Under the pieces are notes generated by a model that saw only the letters and a list, made by a program, of their open reading frames with translations, searched no databases and had not been told where the DNA came from. This document shows positions 1 to 9,686 of a DNA stretch of 64,000 nt, piece by piece. The stretch is from Brachionus manjavacas (Eukaryota > Rotifera > Eurotatoria > Ploima > Brachionidae), in the NCBI GenBank assembly GCA_019054805.1, contig JAHQIY010000011.1:1865001-1929000 (forward strand), written 5' to 3'. The translations under genes and the position numbers were made by a program. Within the stretch, counting starts at the first letter, position 1. Each line of letters opens with the position of its first letter.

Positions 1-990
1 AGTTGACTTTGACTTAAACAGATTATTAAGACATCTTTTGACCAACTCTGCTCTAAACGAATAAAGTTTTCAAAAATTAATTTCAGAAAATTATTGATTA
101 TTTTTTTATTTGATTTTGGAAAATTTTTTATTATATTGTTAATTTTAATCTTTAACATTTGAACTTCATTTTTTTACTCCTTTTGTATGATTTAAGCTGT
201 TGACAAATTTTTCAGCTTTAAAAAATATCCTGCTTGAAAACTGATGCTCATTACTGCTAATGTCTTTTTAAACAAAATTGGTCTTGAAAATAAATAGTTC
301 TTAATTAAAAATTTTACAATTAAAAACTACATGTCTAATTAGTTTATAGAACTTAAAAAGGATATAATCGTGGATTTTTAATTTAAGCTTACTCAAAGCT
401 CTAGATAAAATATTTGCTTCCTGATCAAACTTGTTGAGTTGTAAATTAATGAAAATTGCTGTTAACTATTCCTAGTAGATTTTACAACAAATTGACAACT
501 TAATACAAGCCCGAATTGGATTTTTTTGCTGATTTATTAATTTTTAAAATTCTGAAAACATTGATCGCTGCGAAACAAACCAAGTCATTAATAATATTAA
601 AAAAATAACTTCCCTAGGTTGATGAATTTAGCGCTTTGTTTAGAGATTGAATTAGATTGACAAAAATAATTCCTTATCACGATTTAAACCCAACGTAAAG
701 CAAACTTTAGATTGTATTAAATTTCATCTGAATTTTGGAGCAATCCGGAGAGATTGATAGAACTAATTAATCGAAAATATTTGCTTTTCACAATTTAATC
801 AAACTTGTCTTGAGGAAATTAGAACCTAAACTTAAGTTGGCAAATCTGACAAAGAAAATAAATCGATAAGACCTATTTTTTTTTACCAAATCATGAAATA
901 AACTTATTTTAAATAATATCCCTATAGAAAAAATCTGCTCCAGTCTAAAAAATCTATTTTAAGCTTTGAATTTTGTAACTAAATTTTTTT
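1..990. other. AT-rich upstream region, no gene seen
   Basis: I see no supported coding frame in this stretch. It should contain the promoter of the EF-hand gene that starts at 1012, but no clear TATA box stands out. A polypyrimidine tract ending in AG at 991-992 looks like a splice acceptor 20 bases before the start codon, so a 5' UTR exon may lie somewhere upstream. The first 20 bases carry AAGTC-type repeats like those of the hAT MITEs elsewhere in the window. Confidence 0.4.
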
Positions 991-1011
991 AGAAAATATT
1001 TTCAATCAAAA

Positions 1012-1554
1012 ATGGTCGAACAATTGCTGAAGAAAAAAGTTGCCACTTTGTTCACCAGGTTGGATGTGGACGGAAATGGTTCAATCGACCAGACCGATTT
1101 GACCAAATGGGCCGACAAGCTAATCTCTTACGGAAACATAGATGCTGATGGTGAAGCGAATCTTAGAGCCAAGATGGATACCATGTGGAAGGAATACTTC
1201 GGTCCAGCTGATTCAGACAAGTCAGGTTCGATTAGCTTTGATGAAATGTGCGTGTACTTTGAGACTGCCGTGGCTGATGATAATAAGAAAAACGTTCTCA
1301 AGTCTTTATTGCCGCTCATTTTTGATGCCATCGACTCGGACAAAAGCGCCTCGGTGACAAAGATTGAATTTGCCAATTATTTTAAAAGCTTAAATATAAA
1401 TGACCCTGCGGTCGCAAATCAGGTATTCGAATCAATGGATGTTAATTCAGATGGAACACTTAGCAAAGAAGAATTTACAGAATTTGGTAAAAACTATTTT
1501 ACTTGTGCGGATATGGATCCAGCTTCACTGCTTTTTGGACCATTGATTGATTAA
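1012..1554 (+). CDS. Sarcoplasmic-type EF-hand calcium-binding protein, copy A
   Basis: A complete intronless frame of 180 residues. It has four EF-hand loops at residues 18-29, 67-78, 108-119 and 143-154. Loops 1 and 4 end in Asp and Glu, and loops 2 and 3 end in the canonical Glu, so all four could bind Ca2+; loop 3 has Ala instead of Gly at position 6. The whole-length spacing and the C-terminal LLFGPL motif match the sarcoplasmic calcium-binding / luciferin-binding / calexcitin family, cytosolic Ca2+ buffers or sensors of invertebrate muscle and neurons. The start is the only Met giving the same N-terminus as its paralogue at 5722-6264 (MVEQLLKKK against MAEKLLERK). A polypyrimidine-AG at 991-992 suggests a 5' UTR intron. 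AATAAA signals lie at 1586 and 1612. The two paralogues converge tail to tail. Family assignment is firm; the exact subfamily is not. Confidence 0.9.
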   Translation: MVEQLLKKKVATLFTRLDVDGNGSIDQTDLTKWADKLISYGNIDADGEANLRAKMDTMWKEYFGPADSDKSGSISFDEMCVYFETAVADDNKKNVLKSLLPLIFDAIDSDKSASVTKIEFANYFKSLNINDPAVANQVFESMDVNSDGTLSKEEFTEFGKNYFTCADMDPASLLFGPLID

Positions 1555-2003
1555 AAAATAGCTGAGTTTACATTTTTTTAAAAGTAATAAAAGTAGATAA
1601 TTTAGCTTTTTAATAAATTTTTTTTAAATAAACATTGATTTAATTAATTTCTTGAAGTTTAGGTGGTGTCTTGAAAATATGAAAATTTTTTTATTTTTTT
1701 TTCATGAACTAGAATATAAAAAAAATTGTAAAATTCGAAATTTCGAAAGCTTCAAAATGACCTTAAAAAAATAACCATTTAATGATACTTTTAAAATTAG
1801 CTGTATATTATATAAGAAAAAAATTAGAATTGTAAATTTCTGATAAAAAAGATAAATTTCATTGATTTTGAAATTTTTCAAAATTAGTTTTTTATTTAAG
1901 ATAGAAAATGAATTCTTAGTGCTTTATTAATTATTTTGACCACAAAATTACCATCGAAGTAACTATTTCTCTAATTATCTTGCACCATTCATTACTTTTT
2001 TAA

Positions 2004-2590
2004 CACTAGAAGCGCCAACGAGTCAAAATGACTCTTTTTCGATTTTTGGCCGCTAAAATCTAAGTCAATTTTTGCTATTTGAGCACAATTTTTTTTTTCT
2101 GTAAAAAAATAAGAATAACTTTCAAAATTAACTAAATTCAAATAAAAAAAATAAAAAAAATATTTCCTTTGTACAAAATCAAGTATATACTACTAGAAGC
2201 ACCAAAAAGAGTCATTTTGACTTTTTTTTTCTAGTTAAAATTTTGAATTTATCTACAAAATCAATAGATGAGTCATAAAATATTTATAAAAATTATACAA
2301 ATCTTTAAAAACTGACTTAAATCCTAATACTTGAACGAAGATAAGCAAATTTAAAAAATGCAAAAATTAAAGTTTGCGTATTTTACATGAAAGACGAGAA
2401 TTGGTTCAAAAAGGAATGAATTCAGAAGAAGATAAAATTTTTGCAAGATACTTTTTTTTAGCCAAATTTTTATTTTTACTCAATTAAAATTAAATTTTGA
2501 ATAGATTTATCCAAATAATAAATTATTATCCATTTTTCCATTAGATTCTATTAAAACAAGTCATTTTGACTCGTTTTTGTGCTTCTAGTG
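2004..2590. mobile_element. piggyBac-type MITE
   Basis: This 587 bp element has inverted ends CACTAGAAGCGCC... and ...TGTGCTTCTAGTG, continuing into a shared AGTCAAAATGACT block. It is flanked on both sides by TTAA (2000-2003 and 2591-2594), the target-site duplication of piggyBac transposons. A further copy of the terminal block, in the orientation of the left end, lies inside at about 2193-2222. There is no coding capacity, so it is a non-autonomous derivative. Confidence 0.85.
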
Positions 2591-3126
2591 TTAAAGACAT
2601 TTTTAGATCATATAAATGCATTTGGAATAATTTGTATATTTTTCAACAAAAATTAGATTTAAAAATTTAATCTTAAAGTTAAGAAACAAAATAAAGAAAC
2701 GTCAATATAAAAAAAATTCAATTTACAAATAAAAGTGAAAAGGTCTTGGAAGAAAAAAATTGAAATATAAATTTAAATATAATAATTTAAGGTCAATAAA
2801 TTGAAATGCCAAATAAATAGTATAAATAAAAATCTATTTGTTGGTATAACAAATAAATATTTAATAGTTATTTGTATTCATCATTAAGCTTCGAAAATTG
2901 TTTTTTTAAATACTTCTAATGAGAACCATCAATAATCAGAGGGCTTTGAAATATACTCAAGCTCTCAAAAGCATCATCAAATTTAAAAGAAAAAATTTTT
3001 TTTTTCTTAATTTTATTTATTGCTGAAAAATATTTTAAAATATTTTTTGAATTTTGATTTTTTAAAAGATTTTATTTTAAGTTTTTTTCTAAATATTATG
3101 TTTCAGAAATTCAAATTTAAAAATAA

Positions 3127-3513
3127 AAAATCAGAGAAGAAATTTCAGAGGTAAGCAATGACAACGATCAATATTTGAGCAAAATACTCAGAGGAAAAGG
3201 CAAAATTTATCTACCATTTTGCTCATTTATCACGCTTGAAAAAGTCCGACAGCATCTTTTTCAAAATTTTGATGGGAATGTGTGGGCAACCAAGCGTACA
3301 AAAAAAATTTTGCTGGTGCTGTAATTTGCTTTGTCGAGGCAACCTAACGAAACTCAATAAATATCTGACTTAGACGTTAGTAGTTGCGAGGGGTCCGATT
3401 CAGATTCAAGAATTAATGACGAAGCTCCACCACAAAAAAAACCCAAACATGAAACAAAAAAGCGTGGCCGACCAGTGGGTTCCAAAAAAAAACTCAATAA
3501 ATTATTTTTGTAA
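3127..3513 (+). pseudogene. Transposon-protein relic with AT-hook tail
   Basis: One frame reads as protein for about 130 codons but contains two stops (3322 and near 3355). The first part has a hydrophilic stretch around KGKIYLPFCSFITLEK. The last part is Ser/Asp-rich and ends in a basic AT-hook, KKRGRPVGSKKK, then a stop at 3511-3513. Tails of this kind are common at the C-terminus of DNA transposases. A related GRPVKAKK tail occurs at about 36590-36630. I do not recognise the family. An intron between the two halves is possible, but no good splice pair was found, so decay is more likely. Confidence 0.4.
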
Positions 3514-3570
3514 TTGATTAGTTTGATTTTATTTTTTTGTACCTGAAAAAATAAAAACATACTAATTCTA

Positions 3571-4146
3571 TTATTTTTGTTTTATTTTTTTAATATAGAT
3601 TAAATAAAATAAAATTATTCCTAAATTCAGTATTTTTGATTTTTGCTCACTAACGACTGAGTTTAAAACTTCGATCTGTTGAGGAGGACGTTCAAGTTTT
3701 CTCCCTTTAGCATCAGCTACAGCTCGGCTGGCAACTGAAACCCAGCTGGGCGAGATTTCGCTAGATTGCTGGTTGTTGACAAGATACGATTCAGATTTCT
3801 CGTTTAAGATGTTCAGTTCAACCTGAATTTTGCTAATTTCCGAGGTAAGATCATTCACTTTAGCTTCTAGGTAAGTGATCGTATTGTATTGTGAGTTAAC
3901 TTTAGCTTCAAGACTAGCTATTGTTTTTTCTTTGGAATTTAAAAGCGCTTCCAGTAGTGAGAAGCAACTTTTCAGGGTAGAAAAATCAGCAATACTTACG
4001 TATCTGGATTCCGGAGGACTACCATTTGGGCTCGTATATGCTCTTGGTCGTTTGACTGTCTCAGTGACAAAGCTAACACTGGGTGGCATTGAGTTGGGAG
4101 GCGTTCTTTGCAAAGACGTGCCGCTCATAAAGGAATTTTCATTCAT
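3571..4146 (-). CDS. ORF1-like coiled-coil protein, probable LINE fragment
   Basis: A 191-codon frame starts at 4146. Residues 1-50 are rich in Ser, Thr and Pro. Residues about 60-115 form heptad-like repeats (EAKVNSQYNTITYLEAKVND region) that predict a coiled coil. A short Ser/Val segment, WVSVASRAVADAKG, follows. The last 20 residues become low-complexity Ile/Lys sequence, suggesting the real protein is truncated here. Coiled-coil proteins with this layout are typical of the first open reading frame of non-LTR retrotransposons, and LINE remains are abundant in the window. No zinc knuckle is visible. It could instead be an unrelated host coiled-coil gene; I am not sure. Confidence 0.35.
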   Translation of the reverse strand: MNENSFMSGTSLQRTPPNSMPPSVSFVTETVKRPRAYTSPNGSPPESRYVSIADFSTLKSCFSLLEALLNSKEKTIASLEAKVNSQYNTITYLEAKVNDLTSEISKIQVELNILNEKSESYLVNNQQSSEISPSWVSVASRAVADAKGRKLERPPQQIEVLNSVVSEQKSKILNLGIILFYLIYIKKIKQK

Positions 4147-4879
4147 AATTTTTAATAGTTAATTTTGAATTTTTTTAAACAGGCTTGAGTATTTTATTTT
4201 TTATTTTTTATTTTTATTTTTTTCAAAAATATTTTATAAATTAAATTAAAATAAAGAAATAACAATTGATAAATTACTTTTAAATTTATTTTAACTCGAT
4301 GAAAAAAAATTTATTGAAATATATAAAAAACCGATGAAATTTATACTTTTCATCGATGTAACATAATGAATCCGCTCACTCCTCATCGATGATAACTCGA
4401 TGAATTTTTTTTTTTCATTGATGCAACATCAAATTTTAATTGACTAGGTATCATTTGGTTCCTGATAATCTTGTCGATTGATTATGAATGTACTAGACTT
4501 AGTTTCGTCATTAATATCATCTTTGTAAGCAATCATCAAAAAAATTAATGAGTTGTTGTTATTTGATAAAGTTTTTAGTAGGATAGCTAAATCAATTGAA
4601 AAAAATAATAATTTATGGTCAATTAATTTTCGAAAGATTAAAAATTAAAAATTAATCAATTTAATCACTTAATTATTTATAATATTTTATTTTTAACATC
4701 GCCGAATCTGGCGTAATTTTATGAATAAATAATAATAATAGTAATATTCAAATTAAAATTAGGTACAATTTAAACTTATCATTTTTAATTTTCTCTTCAT
4801 TACTTAGACTTATTTATCCTTTTTTCTTTTTTCTTTTATTTTATCTTGTCTAACTTTTTTTAAATACTTTTTTATATTT

Positions 4880-5132
4880 TTTATTCTGGAGGAGAGTCAA
4901 AAAAACCCGCTGAGGGCGAAAATACGGGGTGAATGCTTAAACCTCTTTCATCATAAAAATAGGGGGACCAGTTTCGACTGGGTAATAATTGCGGTGTAGA
5001 TGATCAACTCGATGCAGTTACCTCTGTGTCAGATCGGAGCCGTAGCTCAAAAAGTACTTGAAAAGGAGATAAGCGCCTCCTCATTATCCACAAAGATAAA
5101 ATAGGGACAAATATTATTATTATTATTAGCTC
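4880..5132 (+). mobile_element. LINE/SINE 3' end with hairpins and ATT tail
   Basis: A less AT-rich island ends in an (ATT)5 microsatellite at 5113-5130, the usual tail of many non-LTR elements. It contains a 5 bp stem closed by TTCG (CCAGT-TTCG-ACTGG, around 4970-4983) and a second hairpin (GGAG...CTCC) near 5067-5082 just before the tail. The segment 4985-5070 is repeated, with many matching blocks (GGTGTAGATGATCA, GCTCAAAAAG), on the minus strand at about 13470-13570. No reverse-transcriptase coding is attached. Confidence 0.55.
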
Positions 5133-5134
5133 GG

Positions 5135-5715
5135 TGCATATGAACAAATATATAAATTTCCTTCGAAAAAAAAATTTAAAAAGAAAATTTTCCTTCGATC
5201 TCTCTAGTTATTAGAAAATTTTTGATGTAAATTCTTTATAGTTTCCTCTAAAATCTTTGTCTGAATAATAGAAAAATATATTTATATTATTATAAAAATA
5301 TTTTAAGTCAAAATTTTGAAAAAATTAAAATAAGCATGAAAGTACATTTGAATAAATTTTTCTATTTTTTTTGTTAAATCTAATATTAATTAGTAATTTA
5401 AAAAAAATTTTTTTTTAATTAATTGATATTATTATAATAACATTAATTATTATTATGACATTTTAAACAAATGATTTTGATTTTTTTTAAAATTTTTATT
5501 TTATTCATTTTCTCATGTATTTTACAGATAAAAATCGAACACTTATATTTAATCTAATTTCTTGTTAAATGCAAGACTAGAACCCTAAAAATCGATTTTG
5601 AGAATTAAATTTAAAAAAAAAATAAAAAAATTAATCAATTTATTCGTTTAATTAAAAATAATCTAAAAAATTATTAATCTGCACTAAACATATTAAATAT
5701 TAAATATTTTATGCT
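5135..5715. other. AT-rich spacer
   Basis: Very AT-rich with poly-A and poly-T runs. No coding frame, repeat boundary or RNA gene was seen. It holds the 3' flank of the minus-strand EF-hand gene. Confidence 0.5.
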
Positions 5716-5721
5716 CTTTTT

Positions 5722-6264
5722 TTAATTTACCAAAGGTCCAAATAGTAAACTGGCTGGCTCGTTTTCGGCACATGTGAAAAAATTCTTACCGAATTCAGAG
5801 AAGTCTTCTTTAGAAACTGATCCATCTCCATTCGAGTCAATTGATTCGAAGACTTTGCTGGCAAGGGCCTCATCGTTCACATTCAAAGCTTTGAAAAATT
5901 TGGTATATTTTTCTTTGGTGAGTGAACCACTCTTGTCTGAATCGATGGCATCAAAAATTTGTGGCAACAAAGATTTCAAATCTTGTCTCTTGGCCTCATC
6001 GGCAACCATATCCTTTAAATAATTGGTCATTTTGGCAAGGTTTACTGTGCCAGCATTATCGGTATCAGCTGGAGCGAAGAAAGCGGTCCACAAAAAGTCC
6101 AGCTTAGCTCTGAGTTGTTTTTCACCTTCGGCATCTAAATTTCTAGATGCCAACAATTTATCGGCCCATCTTCCCAAATCAGCTTGGTCCAGTAGCCCAT
6201 TTCCGTCAATGTCCAGTCTAGTGAACAAGGTGGCAATTTTTCTTTCCAACAATTTTTCGGCCAT
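5722..6264 (-). CDS. Sarcoplasmic-type EF-hand calcium-binding protein, copy B
   Basis: This intronless minus-strand gene is a full-length paralogue of the gene at 1012-1554, also 180 residues and ending LLFGPLVN. The frame could begin at 6306, but the internal Met at 6264 aligns exactly with the start of copy A and gives the same length, so I choose it. EF loops fall at residues 18-29, 67-78, 108-119 and 143-154. Loops 1 and 4 keep acidic ligands. Loops 2 and 3 end in Lys (K78, K119) where a bidentate Glu is expected, so these two sites are probably weak or dead; copy A keeps Glu at both. A TATAAATA box lies on the minus strand at 6321-6328, giving a 5' UTR of about 30 bases. The pair is likely an inverted duplication whose calcium-binding roles have diverged. 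Confidence 0.9.
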   Translation of the reverse strand: MAEKLLERKIATLFTRLDIDGNGLLDQADLGRWADKLLASRNLDAEGEKQLRAKLDFLWTAFFAPADTDNAGTVNLAKMTNYLKDMVADEAKRQDLKSLLPQIFDAIDSDKSGSLTKEKYTKFFKALNVNDEALASKVFESIDSNGDGSVSKEDFSEFGKNFFTCAENEPASLLFGPLVN

Positions 6265-6320
6265 TTTAAATTCTATATCAAGTTTTTGAACTAATTGTTT
6301 CTTCACAATTTTGTCACATT

Positions 6321-6328
6321 TATTTATA
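6321..6328 (-). promoter_or_regulatory. TATA box of EF-hand copy B
   Basis: TATAAATA on the minus strand lies 57 bases before the chosen start codon at 6264. This position puts transcription start near 6297 and supports the downstream Met as the true start, because the alternative start at 6306 would precede it. Confidence 0.55.
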
Positions 6329-6329
6329 G

Positions 6330-7005
6330 CCGCTTATCGAGTTATTATCTTAAATAGTCTAAGCTTTTTATCTCATTTTTAATTTAAAATTTAATTCTTT
6401 TGATTATTTTATACCTTGTTCAGCTTAATTTATAATTATATCTTTAATTTTTTTTCAAAAGATTTAAAATTTCACTTTTTATCAAAATAATTATTTTAAA
6501 AAGATTAAAGGTTTTTTTTTGATATCTTTTCATGCTGATAAAATAGATGCGAAGAGTCTTTGAATATTTTATATAAAATTTTTCAAAAGAATGAGTTAAA
6601 TAATAGACCCATTTGGAACAGTATTAAAAGACACTTTTGATCCTGTTTTGGCAAGTTCAGCAGATTCAGAGTTTTCATCTTTTCATGTTTTTATTAAATA
6701 TTTATTATTAGTCTAAATTTAATTTGAATCTTACAGTATTGTGAAAAAATTAAGAAAAAACTGACTTTTAGCCTCTATTTATATTTGAACTGTTAGAGAA
6801 TGGGTTGAAATGACAATCTATTATCATTAGTTATTAAAATTAGACAAGGACTATCCAAATCATTCAAGTTTTTTAATTGTGAAGAAATTAAGAAATGGAC
6901 CAAATAAAGTAAAAGCGAATTTAACCGCCTTTGATTTTTATACTTTTTTCTTTCTATTTTATACTGAGTTTGCTTAGCTCTCAAAACGTATAAATTTTGG
7001 TACTC
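6330..7005. other. AT-rich spacer
   Basis: Upstream flank of EF-hand copy B. No coding frame or repeat was recognised beyond short low-complexity frames. Confidence 0.4.
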
Positions 7006-7009
7006 AAAG

Positions 7010-7480
7010 TATTAAGGGTACTTGAGACTATTTCTTTCGCCTTAACAATTAACTTGGCTCTTATTTGGCAATCGCCTTATCCAACCAAGTCCATAAATTT
7101 TCAATGCAATATGATCGGGACTGTTTGGAGGCCAAGACAAAACTTCAATATTTTGCTCTTGGAATCATGCCTTCACTAATCTGGCTCGATAGCAAGGATC
7201 ATTGTCTCATTAGAATTTGAAAGTCTCATCTTCATTGAAGTTAGTTATTTCCTAAAATATCAACAAATCTCTAATAATTAAGCCTGACGTCAAGAAAAGA
7301 AAAAAATTCCCAGACTACAATAACTCATACAGCAGCTGATTCCAATAGAACCACTTTCTTGCTTTATTGGTGAAATAATACATTCTTTGAAATGGTTCTC
7401 TGATGGCATCCTTCTTATTGAATTCATTTTTTTCTGTTGTCTCCCTCAATGTTCATTTAAACACTGTAAATTAATTATCT
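7010..7480 (-). pseudogene. Tc1-like transposase relic
   Basis: Minus-strand translation shows the C-terminal catalytic region of a Tc1/mariner transposase. DNDPCYRARLVKA covers the second catalytic Asp region, followed by WFQEQ-type residues and the diagnostic EVLSWPPNSPD. After a frame shift, IENLW-TWLDKAIAK appears, which is the usual PIENLW block. Further upstream a degraded SGNFF segment and a NFNED segment continue the domain. Stops and shifts interrupt it, so it is dead. No terminal repeats were found. Confidence 0.75.
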
Positions 7481-7484
7481 CTAG

Positions 7485-8520
7485 GTTTTCTTCACTATTA
7501 AACATCCAGGCAGAACTTTTTCTAATTTATGTTTTCCGTACATCGCCGGCTTTTTAAGTTAACTTCCAGAAAATCTTATTCAATATTTGATTCTTTTAGC
7601 TTGCCTATTTTCAACTCTTCAAAAATTACTAGAAGCATTATATAGGTTTGTGAAAAACAATCCTTAATTTAATGAATGGTTTACACTCAGGTTTGGTCAA
7701 ATTTTATAGAATGAGAATTATTAGTTTGATTTTAAAAGCTAAATAATTACAGTCAATAAACTCGAGATAAAATTATTAATTTAAAACTAAAGCTTATTCA
7801 GAATAAAGATATAAAATCAATAAAAGTTAAATAAAATAATAAAAAGGTAAAATTAAAGAAGAAAATTAAAAAATAAATATATTAAAATTCCATGTAACAG
7901 GTTGAAAAACATTCAATGTTTCAGAAAAAAAGAGTAATTCATAAAAGATAAAAGTCAGAAGCTCAATATATATTGATTGGAAGTGGGCTTTCAATCGTTC
8001 ACCAGTCTGAAAACCAATGGAAGAAAATAATAATCTGTTTGATTGAGGTCAAGGCTAAAAGTAATAGAACGTTAAAGAACCCTCCTTTACTAGGCATCCT
8101 TCCTCTAATAAATTTGCCATTAACTTTTTATTTGTTGGAAAAGCAAAAGAGGTTAGTCAATAGTTAACAATTTGAATAATTTTGACCAAAGTTCCATATC
8201 AAACTTCAACTCTTTAGCCAAAAATTTTTTTTTCAATAACAATAAACTTAATCCTGATAAGTTGTCACCCAAGCGTCATCTAACTATATCTAATAAAGTT
8301 CATTTTTAATTTATATTTTAGTTTAAAACATTGCATCATGAATTTAAAAAAGTTTTCGGAGCAGAATATTGACTTGAAATTTTAAAATAAAAAAAAGCTC
8401 TCAGAGTATTTAAAAGTTTTGTAACATTCAGAAAATATGGCTTTAACACAAAAAAAATATTCATTCGCAAAATTTTATTAAAAATCGGAATTTTTAAAAA
8501 AATTAGTTCAGAAATCATTC
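7485..8520. other. AT-rich spacer, no gene recognised
   Basis: Short open frames exist (for example 7973-8167 on the plus strand), but their composition is that of random AT-rich sequence and no domain can be recognised. Confidence 0.4.
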
Positions 8521-8528
8521 AACATCTG

Positions 8529-9500
8529 CTAAAATTTTCGTATGTCTTCAGATTTTGCTTTAAAATGGTGTTTCATCACTTCCTGATACGCTTCTACATT
8601 ATGGCGGCTTTCTATCATTCTATCAAATGTTTTTTTATGTTCCCCTGCCCTAATATCCAAACCCATTTTAACTTTTTCATCAGTTGATTTTTTGTTAATT
8701 GCCCGAAAAAATCATTTCAAATTAGCCCAGAACATTTCTATCGGATATAATTCACAGTAATACAGTGCTTTTAATAAAAGGTCCAGAATCGGCTAAATTA
8801 CGTAAGCTTACGTAATCTTACGTGAATATTAGTTGGTAAAAACATGTAACTTTACGTAAAATTACGTTAGCTTACAATAAAACTTAAAACGTAACTTTTA
8901 GTAAAATTATTCCAAAATTCTAAGAGCCAAAAAAAATTAGGTTTTCGGTGAGAAAAATGTAAAAATTGACTGTTTTTCCAAAATTTTGAAAATAATTTTT
9001 TTCGAAAATTTTTTTTTTGTTTTAAACGATACGCAATATTGAGCTTTTTTATTTTTTCAAAAAAAATTATTTTCAAAATTTTTGAAAAACAGTCTAATAA
9101 TAAAACAGTCTAACAATAATTCTACTAAAAGTTACGTTTTTATTGTAAGCTAACGTAATTTTACGTAAAATTACATGTTTTTACCAACTAATATTCACGT
9201 AAGATTACGTAAGCTTACTAAAAATAATGTAAAATTACGTATAATTATGTAATTTAGCCGATTCTGAACCTTTTATAAAAGCACGGTATTAAGGAACAAA
9301 TAATAGAATTTTTGGGAAACTTTTGCAATACCATAATGAAGAAACTTATCAGGAAGTAAAACAACACCATTCTATTTTGGACACGTATAGGCAAGAGAAT
9401 GACTTATATCGGTCATAAATATTTTTTATTCTTTTTGAGGAATTTTTCATGCTGAAAAACGTAGAAAAGTTAATTCGCCGAAATTCTCTTATTTACATAC
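8529..9500 (-). pseudogene. DDE transposase relic split by a MITE
   Basis: Minus-strand sequence at 8529-8762 reads YYCELYPIEMFWANLK, a stop, then FFRAINKKSTDEKVKMG and about 45 more residues to a stop at 8529. The YCELNPIE-W-NLK block is typical of a Tc1-related DDE transposase group in which this motif holds the last catalytic Glu. The preceding residues (ILLFVP) continue at 9287 on the other side of the MITE at 8763-9286. Joining across a single TA restores the reading frame order. Stops show that the gene is dead. The part above about 9350 is too decayed to read. Confidence 0.65.
8763..9286. mobile_element. Tc1-type foldback MITE, copy 1
   Basis: Long inverted arms start CAGTGCTTTTA and end GCACGG, and are flanked by TA at 8761-8762 and 9287-9288. 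The arms are filled with TTACGTAA-type words (ACGTAAGCTTACGTAATC and variants) and pair over most of their length around a loop near 8930-9050. TA flanks and CAGTG ends are hallmarks of Tc1/mariner elements. It carries no protein. A sister copy lies at 32881-33333. Confidence 0.8.
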
Positions 9501-9686
9501 CGTGAAGACTTATGAAGCATACGCCTTTATTCTTAAGCAAATTTTTTTTTTCTTGAATATTTTGTGCCAAAGTCGATTATTATATTTAAAAAAAAAATTT
9601 TAATAAAATTTTTATTTTTAAACAAGTTTTTTTTTTGAAAAATAAAAATATCTTCTCAAAACTTCTAAAACTAAATGTGAACGGAT

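Noticed and set aside
4013..4050. GTAAGTATT splice donor within the ORF1-like frame
   Set aside because: The nearest in-frame acceptor would give a 32-base intron, shorter than the 46-base minimum seen in this window.
4905..4932. CTGA...CGAAA sequence flanked by CCCG/CGGG, resembling a hammerhead ribozyme core
   Set aside because: The core reads CTGAGGG instead of CTGANGA and there is no room for stem II or a cleavage triplet, so it cannot fold as a hammerhead.
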